Assembly: GCA_016865955.1 (NCBI GenBank)
Contig: VGNW01000124.1
Coordinates: forward strand, 1-6,813
Length of the DNA stretch: 6,813 nt
Direction: 5' to 3'
From: Chloroflexota bacterium
GTDB taxonomy: Bacteria; Chloroflexota; Dehalococcoidia; SZUA-161
Below the pieces are notes generated by a model. That model was not told the DNA's origin. It made no database searches and saw only the letters and a list, made by a program, of their open reading frames with translations. Below, one piece after another: positions 1 to 5,789 of the stretch (position 1 is the first letter of the stretch; each line of letters starts with the position of its first letter). A program made the translations under genes and the position numbers.

Positions 1-220
1 AGGGGTTGGAATCGGTGATGTTCTGACATAAGGAGCAAAGAACGGTCTTCTCTTTGACGGCGATAATGGCTTCAGCAAGAGCGAGCACTTCTTCCCTCGG
101 CATGCGCAGCAAATAGTAAGTAAGGCGGGCAGCGCTTTTGGGGCCGATTCCGGGAAGCTTATTGAACTCTTCAATAAGGCGAGAGACCGGTTCGGTTGCA
201 GGTAGAAAGCCAGTTCCCAA
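1..220 (-). CDS. recR: Recombination mediator protein RecR, N-terminal part (runs off the window)
   Basis: RecR acts with RecO and/or RecF to load RecA at single-stranded gaps during recombinational DNA repair. Only the first 73 codons are visible; the 3' end lies beyond position 1. The visible product begins MGTGFLPATEPVSRLIEEFN. It contains the helix-hairpin-helix DNA-binding motif KLPGIGPKSAARL at about residues 21-33. The first cysteine pair of the RecR zinc finger, C62-S-L-C65, follows, and the zinc finger continues outside the window. The start is a TTG at 220-218, chosen because AGGGAG lies 8 nt upstream, no in-frame ATG precedes the conserved region, and the reading begins where RecR proteins usually begin. 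It follows ybaB after a 28-nt gap, in the classical dnaX-ybaB-recR order, so co-transcription is likely. Identity is secure from motif and context; the missing Toprim domain cannot be assessed. Confidence 0.95.
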   Translation of the reverse strand, partial: MGTGFLPATEPVSRLIEEFNKLPGIGPKSAARLTYYLLRMPREEVLALAEAIIAVKEKTVLCSLCQNITDSNP

Positions 221-228
221 TATTATAT

Positions 229-234
229 CTCCCT
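229..234 (-). promoter_or_regulatory. Shine-Dalgarno site of recR (AGGGAG)
   Basis: AGGGAG reads on the minus strand 8 nt before the TTG at 220-218. It is the main reason for choosing this non-ATG start for recR. Its 5' base overlaps the AT palindrome TAATATATTA at 234-243. Confidence 0.7.
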
Positions 235-248
235 AATATATTAAAGAC

Positions 249-554
249 TTAGAACAGTCCTGGTATGTTGACACCGGTAATAGAACCCAGACGGCTGGCA
301 GCAAGCTCTCGGGATTTATCCAACCCTTCATTCAGAGCAGCCAGCACTAAATCTTCCAGCATACCCACATCGTTGGGGTCAACCGCTTCAGGCGATATTT
401 TAATCGAACATATCTTCTGGTGACCGTTGACCACAACCTTTACCGCTCCTCCTCCGGCACTGCCCTCCACCGTTTCTTTGCCCAGTTCCTCCTGAGCTTT
501 AGCCAGCTTAGCCTGCAATTGCTGCGCCTGCTTCAAAAACGCTTTATTCATCAT
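249..554 (-). CDS. ybaB: YbaB/EbfC family nucleoid-associated DNA-binding protein
   Basis: This is a small YbaB/EbfC family protein; characterised members are dimeric and bind DNA, and are thought to influence nucleoid organisation and gene expression. The product is 101 aa from ATG 554, or 100 aa from the adjacent ATG at 551. It shows the family layout. An N-terminal amphipathic helix reads LKQAQQLQAKLAKAQEEL (about residues 6-23). A beta-sheet region follows with VEGSAGGGAVKVVVNGHQKI and the SIKISPEAVDPND segment, then a C-terminal helix with the LEDLVLAALNEGL motif and a tail ending in IPGLF. GGGGAG at 567-562 stands 7 nt before ATG 554, which supports this start. The start lies inside the end of dnaX (11-nt overlap), so translational coupling is likely. 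recR follows 28 nt downstream. A longer in-frame reading from 605 only adds residues encoded within dnaX and is unlikely. Confidence 0.93.
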   Translation of the reverse strand: MMNKAFLKQAQQLQAKLAKAQEELGKETVEGSAGGGAVKVVVNGHQKICSIKISPEAVDPNDVGMLEDLVLAALNEGLDKSRELAASRLGSITGVNIPGLF

Positions 555-2163
555 TTCGATGCTCCCCTTCTGTAATAATCCTGGCGCCCATTTCCAGAGC
601 TGCATTTACCACAGGATTGCGAGCTTGTTGCTGTGACTTCACCTCTTTGTTCTTAGGAGTTAAAATACAGCGCACATGATAAGGAACGCCGAAAACTTCT
701 CGCAGCTTATCCTCTACCAGGTGGCGATATTTGGGATCCTCAATCTTGTTCCTGTGAAATTCATAGTAGAATCCCAGAACCAGCGTATCGCCTTCCAGAG
801 CCAGCGCCTCGCAGGCGCTCCTCAAAAGACCGTCAAGGTTACCGCTGGAGCCAACGCCCCGGCAGGCATTGATAAAATCAGCCCAGCGCTGTCTAATCTG
901 ATCCAGGTTCTGAGGGGGCGTTTTTACAGCAGATTCAGCAGCCTTAGCTGCCCGAATTTTTTCCGGAACAGGTGTCTCGGCTTTAGGCGGTTCATGCAGC
1001 GCTTCGGATTTCTGCGGTTTTATTACACTTATCGGCGGTTCCAAATCAATGTTTTCTCTCGCAGCGGCTGTCTGTTGTTTTTCGGTTCGTGATAAAGAGC
1101 TATCGACAAGGGCTAACTCCAGAGGCAGAGTGGATTGCGGGTCGGTTCGGAAATCGACCTGTGCAAACAGTCTGATGACTCTGGATAAATCCGACATAGA
1201 TATATGGGAGCTTAGCTGTTTCAACTCTTTTAGCTCCTCAGCGGTAACATCTGTCGCTTCTTCAGCTCCTGCCTTGACGGTCAACATCTTTCTCAGATAG
1301 TCAACCAGACCGCGGTTGAATTGACGCAGGTCTACGCCATCGACAGCAACGCTGTTTATCAGCGAAAGACCGGCAGGTACGTCTTTCTTTATGATTTGCT
1401 CCGCGAGCTGACGAATTCTCAGGTCGCCCACAAGACCAAGTTCGTTGCGAACCTGTTCAAGCCTTATATCCGACCCGTGATACAGCACAATCTGCTCCAG
1501 TATATTCTCGGCATCGCGCAGGCTTCCCGTAGCAGCTTTAGCGACAAGCGCCAGAGCCTGCGGCTCTATTTTGATTTTCTCGTGGTCGCAGATTTCCTTC
1601 AGCTTGTTCACCACTGCGGACTGCGAGAGTCGGCGGAAATCGAACCTCTGGCACCGGGACAGAATCGTAGGGGGTATTTTGTGCACCTCGGTGGTTGCCA
1701 GTATGAATATGGCATGAGGAGGCGGTTCCTCGAGTGTCTTGAGCAATGCGTTGAAAGCAGAATTGCTCAGCATGTGCACTTCATCTATTATGTAGATTTT
1801 GTACCGCGCCAGGTTAGGGGCGAAGTTTATCTTCTCGCGGAGTTCTCTGACGTCGTCTACACTGGTATTGGAAGCTCCGTCTATTTCAACCAGGTCAAGC
1901 GCCTGACCTTCGTTGACGGCTTTGCATATGCTGCAGGCGTTGCAAGGCTCGCCGCGCCCCTTGTTAGTAAGGCAATTTAGAGCCTTTGCCAGTATCCTTC
2001 CTGTGCTTGTCTTGCCGGTGCCCCGCGGCCCGCAAAACAAAAAGGCATGGGCAACCCGACCCGTAGCCAGGGCATTGGCTAAGGTTGTAGTTATGTGCTC
2101 CTGCCCCACCACCTGAGCCAGCGTCTGAGGTCGCCACTTCCGATAGAAAACTTCCGTAGCCAT
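544..2163 (-). CDS. dnaX: DNA polymerase III subunit tau (clamp-loader ATPase DnaX)
   Basis: DnaX is the ATPase of the clamp loader that places the sliding clamp on primed DNA; the full-length tau form also tethers polymerase cores. The 539-aa product shows the whole AAA+ set. The Walker A motif is GPRGTGKTS at 45-53, and zinc cysteines are at C64, C74, C77 and C80. Walker B is IIDEVH around 125-130, sensor 1 is LATTE 155-159, the SRC arginine-finger motif is 169-171, and sensor 2 is GSLRDAEN 213-220. The collar domain (about 235-365) is followed by a Pro/Ala/Lys/Glu-rich linker (about 366-418). A C-terminal domain (about 419-505) probably corresponds to the polymerase-contacting part of tau, by inference. 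The protein is shorter than the 643-aa E. coli tau, mainly in the C-terminal part. The ATG at 2163 fits the family N-terminus (EVFYRKWRP), but its Shine-Dalgarno is weak (GAG 5 nt upstream). A strong promoter candidate lies 48 nt upstream. The linker has an A6 tract at 957-962 that could allow a short gamma-like form. Confidence 0.97.
   Translation of the reverse strand: MATEVFYRKWRPQTLAQVVGQEHITTTLANALATGRVAHAFLFCGPRGTGKTSTGRILAKALNCLTNKGRGEPCNACSICKAVNEGQALDLVEIDGASNTSVDDVRELREKINFAPNLARYKIYIIDEVHMLSNSAFNALLKTLEEPPPHAIFILATTEVHKIPPTILSRCQRFDFRRLSQSAVVNKLKEICDHEKIKIEPQALALVAKAATGSLRDAENILEQIVLYHGSDIRLEQVRNELGLVGDLRIRQLAEQIIKKDVPAGLSLINSVAVDGVDLRQFNRGLVDYLRKMLTVKAGAEEATDVTAEELKELKQLSSHISMSDLSRVIRLFAQVDFRTDPQSTLPLELALVDSSLSRTEKQQTAAARENIDLEPPISVIKPQKSEALHEPPKAETPVPEKIRAAKAAESAVKTPPQNLDQIRQRWADFINACRGVGSSGNLDGLLRSACEALALEGDTLVLGFYYEFHRNKIEDPKYRHLVEDKLREVFGVPYHVRCILTPKNKEVKSQQQARNPVVNAALEMGARIITEGEHRNDE
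562..567 (-). promoter_or_regulatory. Shine-Dalgarno site of ybaB inside the 3' end of dnaX
   Basis: GGGGAG, within AAGGGGAG, precedes ATG 554-552 by 7 nt and ATG 551-549 by 10 nt. It sits within the last codons of dnaX. It decides the ybaB start against the in-frame ATG at 605. Confidence 0.7.
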
Positions 2164-2210
2164 CTCTACTCAACGCAAAGGAGAAAAATGAATTTAAAGC
2201 GATTTAAGAT

Positions 2211-2239
2211 ATTATAGCTTACAGCGCTGGGTTGTTCAA
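2211..2239 (-). promoter_or_regulatory. Predicted sigma70-type promoter for dnaX-ybaB-recR
   Basis: On the minus strand the -35 box TTGAAC (2239-2234, 4 of 6 consensus) is separated by exactly 17 bp from a perfect -10 box TATAAT (2216-2211). The expected transcription start is near 2204, giving a leader of about 40 nt before the dnaX ATG at 2163. It lies in the gap just after the ybeY stop codon (2248-2246), which is where a promoter for the dnaX cluster would be expected. The spacer holds the perfect 8-bp palindrome CAGCGCTG (2222-2229), which could be chance or a small operator half. The call rests on sequence match only. Confidence 0.65.
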
Positions 2240-2245
2240 ACAAAA

Positions 2246-2725
2246 TTAGCCCGTATTCTCTATCTTATCCAGCACCCTGGCTTCCAAATCCCTCATCTTC
2301 TTTGCATCCTTGGCTTGTATGTGGTCATATCCCAGCAGATGCAGCACGCCGTGAGCAACCAGCAGCGCAAGCTCTCGCTCTATCGAATGTTTTTGCTCCT
2401 CAGCCTGCCGTTTGGCCCGAGGATAAGAGATAATGATCTCACCCAGATGGATGGTATTGTCGGGTGGTGCAGCAAAAGTGCGGGTTCCTTTCGCAGTAGC
2501 TTCAGTAAGGGCGAAGGCGAGGACATCGGTCGTACTGTCGATTTTGCGATACTTGCGATTCAAATCACGTACTGTCTTGTCGCTGGCAATAACCAAACCC
2601 AATTCCACAGCCTTATCTATCACGGCATGAGAAAGCGTTAGTGCTACCGCTTTTCTCAATCGTTCCCTGGATACGGGAGCGGTGAATTGTTTCTCTATCC
2701 GAAAACTGAGCTTGAGCTTCGACAT
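2246..2725 (-). CDS. ybeY: Endoribonuclease YbeY, 16S rRNA maturation / ribosome quality control
   Basis: YbeY is a zinc-dependent single-strand endoribonuclease involved in 16S rRNA 3'-end maturation and ribosome quality control (UPF0054 family). The 159-aa product has the diagnostic zinc motif HGVLHLLGYDH at 125-135, with metal ligands H125, H129 and H135. It also has the conserved TDVLAF at 66-71, LGEI at 94-97, and the LNRKYR segment at 55-60 with the conserved arginine. Length is typical of the family. The ATG start at 2725 has AAGGG upstream (2738-2734) at 8-nt spacing. The gene lies 73 nt after nuoN and 82 nt before dnaX on the same strand. Its usual neighbours elsewhere include phoH, era and other ribosome or membrane genes; here it sits alone between the nuo and dnaX blocks. 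No key residue is missing. Confidence 0.96.
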   Translation of the reverse strand: MSKLKLSFRIEKQFTAPVSRERLRKAVALTLSHAVIDKAVELGLVIASDKTVRDLNRKYRKIDSTTDVLAFALTEATAKGTRTFAAPPDNTIHLGEIIISYPRAKRQAEEQKHSIERELALLVAHGVLHLLGYDHIQAKDAKKMRDLEARVLDKIENTG

Positions 2726-2743
2726 CGTATTTGCCCTTACGAA

Positions 2744-2772
2744 ATGATAATGCGGTAGAGTAAAAGAGGCAA
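2744..2772 (-). promoter_or_regulatory. Possible weak sigma70-type promoter before ybeY
   Basis: TTGCCT (2772-2767, 4 of 6 matches to -35) and TATCAT (2749-2744, 5 of 6 matches to -10) are 17 bp apart on the minus strand, in the nuoN-ybeY gap. The predicted start near 2737 would fall on the ribosome-binding site AAGGG (2738-2734). The transcript would then have an unusually short leader of about 11 nt. That lowers confidence, and ybeY may instead be read through from nuoN. Confidence 0.3.
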
Positions 2773-2798
2773 GTTGTCCTTGTAGGAGCCGCTACGAG

Positions 2799-4262
2799 TT
2801 AAGGGACTAGCATGGCAGCCGCTGTCTCTGCCAGCCTGAGCACGACCCACGGGTAAACACCGAGCAGAAGAACACCCAAAGAGGTGATAGTCAGTGTAGC
2901 GCGCAGAGGTAGAGATAAGGGGACAGCTTCTTGAGAAGCCGGCTCGCCCAGATACATCACTTTGACTACTCTCAAATAGTAATATGCTGAGATTACCGAA
3001 TTGAGCACGGCTACGATAACCAGCCACAGGAGGTCCTGTTGAATAGCGGCATTGAAGATATAGAACTTGGCTATAAATCCCCCTGTGGGCGGGATGCCGA
3101 TAAGGGAGATAAGACAGAAAGCCAGAACCAGAGCCAGCGCAGGCGCCCTGCGAGCCATGCCCGAGAAATCTTTGATTTCGTCGCTGCCTGTTTTATTGGA
3201 AATAGCGATGATGGCAATGAAAGCGCCCAGGTTAGCCAGCGCATAGCTGGCAAGGAAGAACAGTATGCCGCTTCTTCCCAGAGTGCTTACTGTGGCCAGA
3301 CCTACCATAAGGTAGCCGGCATGGGCGATGCTGGAGTATCCCAGCATTCGCTTGATATTGCTCTGTGATATGGCTACAACATTACCGATGGTCATCGATA
3401 TAGCGCCCAGCACTGCAAACAGCATTGCCCAGTTGTCGCTGAGCACCGGTATGCCGAAAGCGGTATAGAAAACCCGCAGTATAACAGCAAAACCGGCTGC
3501 TTTGCTTGCTACGGAGAGATAAGCAGTTATCGGTGTGGGAGCCCCTTCGTATACATCGGGCACCCACATCTGGAACGGAACCGAGGCAATCTTGAATCCG
3601 AAGCCTGCCACCAGGAAGACTATACCCAGAAGCAGCGCCGGGCTGTCCCAAATCTGTCCGCTAGATACTAGAACTGAGACCTTATCCACTATCTGGTCGA
3701 GATGCGTGGTTCCCGTAAGCCCGAAGACGAATGCCATGCCGAAGAGCAGTACCGCCGAGCTTATCGCACCCAGAATCATGTATTTCAAGCCGGCTTCGCT
3801 GGACTTGGGGTCTTTGAGGAAAGCGACCAGCGCATACAGCGAGAGGCTCGATAGCTCCAGAGCTATGTATATTGAAATAAGCTCGCCAGTGCCTGCCATG
3901 AGCATCAAGCCTGCTGCCGAGAACAGCACCAGCGCGTAGTACTCGCCCTGGAAACGGGCGAATTTGCTCACATAGTCCACCGACGATAGGATTACCAGCC
4001 CTGCTATACCGACCAGTAGGAACTTGAAGAACAGGCTAAACTCGTCGACTACGAGCATGCCGCCGAAGGTGCTCTGATTTTCTCCCCAGAGAGCGACTAT
4101 AAAGGCGATCGGGATGGCGAGGGCAACCACGCTGATTCCGGCGAGTAACTTCTTGTTCTCAATAACAAGGTCAAGCAGAACCACCGCCAGAGCGATTCCG
4201 CATATACTCAGTTCAGGCGACAGCAACCAGAAATTCAATTGCGTACCCCCAAAATCAAACAA
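2799..4262 (-). CDS. nuoN: NADH-quinone oxidoreductase (complex I) subunit N
   Basis: NuoN is an antiporter-like membrane subunit of respiratory complex I that forms one of the proton-transfer paths coupled to quinone reduction. The 487-aa protein is almost entirely hydrophobic helices and matches the usual family length. The buried charged residues expected of this subunit are visible: E136 in IALELSSLSLYAL, K224 in GFKIASVPFQMW, K254 in SKAAGF, and K399 in PPTGGFIAKF. The last is lysine where NuoM has glutamate, which is typical for N. The VPDVYEGAPTP motif (about 234-243) is also diagnostic. The start is TTG at 4262-4260, one base after the nuoM stop, preceded by GGGG at 5-nt spacing. A second TTG at 4238-4236 has a better GGGGG Shine-Dalgarno at 7 nt and would give 479 aa. 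No ATG is available there. Coupling to nuoM translation is likely. Confidence 0.96.
   Translation of the reverse strand: MFDFGGTQLNFWLLSPELSICGIALAVVLLDLVIENKKLLAGISVVALAIPIAFIVALWGENQSTFGGMLVVDEFSLFFKFLLVGIAGLVILSSVDYVSKFARFQGEYYALVLFSAAGLMLMAGTGELISIYIALELSSLSLYALVAFLKDPKSSEAGLKYMILGAISSAVLLFGMAFVFGLTGTTHLDQIVDKVSVLVSSGQIWDSPALLLGIVFLVAGFGFKIASVPFQMWVPDVYEGAPTPITAYLSVASKAAGFAVILRVFYTAFGIPVLSDNWAMLFAVLGAISMTIGNVVAISQSNIKRMLGYSSIAHAGYLMVGLATVSTLGRSGILFFLASYALANLGAFIAIIAISNKTGSDEIKDFSGMARRAPALALVLAFCLISLIGIPPTGGFIAKFYIFNAAIQQDLLWLVIVAVLNSVISAYYYLRVVKVMYLGEPASQEAVPLSLPLRATLTITSLGVLLLGVYPWVVLRLAETAAAMLVP
4246..4250 (-). promoter_or_regulatory. G-rich Shine-Dalgarno-like site within the annotated nuoN start
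   Basis: GGGGG ends 7 nt before the in-frame TTG at 4238-4236, the ninth codon of the longer nuoN reading. It therefore supports an alternative, shorter start for nuoN. It also encodes Gly-Gly in the longer reading, so its presence is not proof of function. Confidence 0.35.
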
Positions 4263-4263
4263 C

Positions 4264-5766
4264 TTAACCCCAACTGCTGAACACAGGCGCTATGACATCG
4301 AGAAGCAGTCTGGGATAAACGCCGAACAGCATGATTAATACCACAAAAGCGAAGATGTAAGCCTTTTCCAGATTATCGGCATCGCCGGCATGATTGAATT
4401 CTTCTCTGGGCGCTCTATAGAATACCCTCTCCAGCATCCACAGGATATATCCCGCGCCTATTACTATGCCGAATGCCGCCAGCACCACGAAGGTCTGTGC
4501 CGCAGGTAGCAGCGTGCTGTTGAAGCTGCCCCAGAAAACCGTGAATTCTGCGATGAAGCCTATGGTAGTGGGCAAACCTAAAGCTGCCAGTCCGGCTATG
4601 CTGAAGACCACAGCTATAACCGGCATCTGCCTGGCTAAACCGCCGAGCTTGGGTATCTCTCGTTTGTGCGTCTTATCGTAAACCAGACCCACCATGGCAA
4701 ACAGGAGTCCGGTGATGAGCCCGTGGCTGAACATCTGAAGAGTAGCTCCGGAAAGGCTGAGCTGGTTTAGAGCGAAGATACCCAACAGCACAAACCCCAT
4801 ATGGCTCACCGAACTGTATGCTATCAGCTTCTTCAGGTCAGTCTGCCTTATAGTCGCTGCAGCACCATAGAGCACGCTTATAACTGCGAATACAGCGAGG
4901 ATGGTGGCATATTGCTCGGCAACACCCGGCACAAGGCCTTCACCTCCGAAGCCTGCTACCAGGCGAACCATGCCGTAGGCGCCCATCTTCAGCAGTACGC
5001 CAGCCAGAATCACGCTTACCGCTGTTGGAGCGTCGGTATGCGCGTCGGGAAGCCATGTGTGCAGCGGGAACACAGGCAGCTTTATGGCAAATGCCATGAA
5101 TATCAGGAAGAATATCGATGCCAGCGGTATGACCGGTATTATTTGTGCAGCCCCGCCAGCTATGTCTACCATGTTGAAGGTATGCGGCGAGGTCGAATAG
5201 TACAGCGACAGTATCCCTGCCAGCATAAACGCGCTGCCGAACAGCGTGTATATTACGAACTTTATCGCCGAATACTCTTTCCTGCCCAGAGGCGGCGGCG
5301 TGCCCCAGATGGAGATTAACATATACATCGGGATTAGCTCCACCTCCCAGAACAGGAAGAAGAGCAAAAGGTCCAGCGACATGAAAACGCCGAGTATACC
5401 CGTCTCGAGGAGCAGAAGCCAGGCAAAGTACTCGCGCTGCCTGGTCGGTATCTTCCAGGAGACGAATACCGCCACAAAACCGAGGAAGGTGGTCAGTATC
5501 ACCATGGGCAGGCTCAGCCCGTCGACGCCCAGGTAATACTGCGCATTGATCGAGCTAATCCACGTCGCCTGCTCGACAAACTGAAGGCCGCCGCTGCGGT
5601 CAAAAATAACGAACAGGTACACCGATAAGGCGAAGGGAATGAAGGTAAATATAACCGATGTCAGTTTCACTGCCTTCGTCTGTTTGGCGAACAGTGCTAT
5701 CAGCAGGGCTCCCAGAGTGGGGAGAAACAGTATTATCGAGAGAGGATGTATAGACTCAATATTCAA
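4264..5766 (-). CDS. nuoM: NADH-quinone oxidoreductase (complex I) subunit M
   Basis: NuoM is the middle antiporter-like subunit of the complex I membrane arm, contributing one proton channel. The 500-aa product has about 14 hydrophobic helices and typical length. The functional charged residues can be placed by motif. E141 lies in LFWEVELIPMYMLI (the E144 position of E. coli). K229 lies in AFAIKLPVFPLHTWLPDAH (K234) and K260 in LLKMGAYG (K265). E407 lies in GFIAEFTVFWG and has the same number in E. coli. The HTWLPDAHTDAPT segment (236-248) is diagnostic of this subunit. The start is TTG at 5766-5764 with AGGAG 8 nt upstream. An ATG three bases further upstream (5771-5769) is out of frame and meets a stop after one more codon. 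The gene follows nuoL after 23 nt, and nuoN begins one base after its stop, so the genes are very likely one operon. Confidence 0.97.
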   Translation of the reverse strand: MNIESIHPLSIILFLPTLGALLIALFAKQTKAVKLTSVIFTFIPFALSVYLFVIFDRSGGLQFVEQATWISSINAQYYLGVDGLSLPMVILTTFLGFVAVFVSWKIPTRQREYFAWLLLLETGILGVFMSLDLLLFFLFWEVELIPMYMLISIWGTPPPLGRKEYSAIKFVIYTLFGSAFMLAGILSLYYSTSPHTFNMVDIAGGAAQIIPVIPLASIFFLIFMAFAIKLPVFPLHTWLPDAHTDAPTAVSVILAGVLLKMGAYGMVRLVAGFGGEGLVPGVAEQYATILAVFAVISVLYGAAATIRQTDLKKLIAYSSVSHMGFVLLGIFALNQLSLSGATLQMFSHGLITGLLFAMVGLVYDKTHKREIPKLGGLARQMPVIAVVFSIAGLAALGLPTTIGFIAEFTVFWGSFNSTLLPAAQTFVVLAAFGIVIGAGYILWMLERVFYRAPREEFNHAGDADNLEKAYIFAFVVLIMLFGVYPRLLLDVIAPVFSSWG

Positions 5767-5774
5767 CCCATCGG

Positions 5775-5779
5775 CTCCT
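5775..5779 (-). promoter_or_regulatory. Shine-Dalgarno site of nuoM (AGGAG)
   Basis: AGGAG stands 8 nt before the TTG at 5766-5764 and only 3 nt before the out-of-frame ATG at 5771-5769. The spacing favours the TTG as the true nuoM start. Confidence 0.7.
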
Positions 5780-5789
5780 GTAACGATTT

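Noticed and set aside
222..227. TATAAT on the minus strand just before recR as a -10 box
   Set aside because: It lies between the Shine-Dalgarno and the start codon, and the sequence 17 bp upstream (AAGTCT) is not a -35 box.
249..605. Longer ybaB reading starting at ATG 605
   Set aside because: The 17 extra residues (from MQLWKW) overlap the dnaX coding end and do not resemble YbaB N-termini. A good Shine-Dalgarno supports ATG 554 or 551.
1321..1980. 219-codon open frame on the plus strand opposite dnaX
   Set aside because: It is fully antisense to the conserved AAA+ domain of DnaX, its translation shows no recognisable domain, and the open frame follows from the codon composition of the real gene.
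2782..2795. Small inverted repeat GTAG-N6-CTAC after nuoN as a terminator
   Set aside because: The stem is only 4 bp and is not followed by a U-tract, so it does not qualify as an intrinsic terminator.
4801..5319. 172-codon open frame on the plus strand opposite nuoM
   Set aside because: It is antisense to conserved NuoM helices, and the translation is rich in Tyr, Arg, Gln and His as expected of a reverse-frame shadow of a hydrophobic protein.
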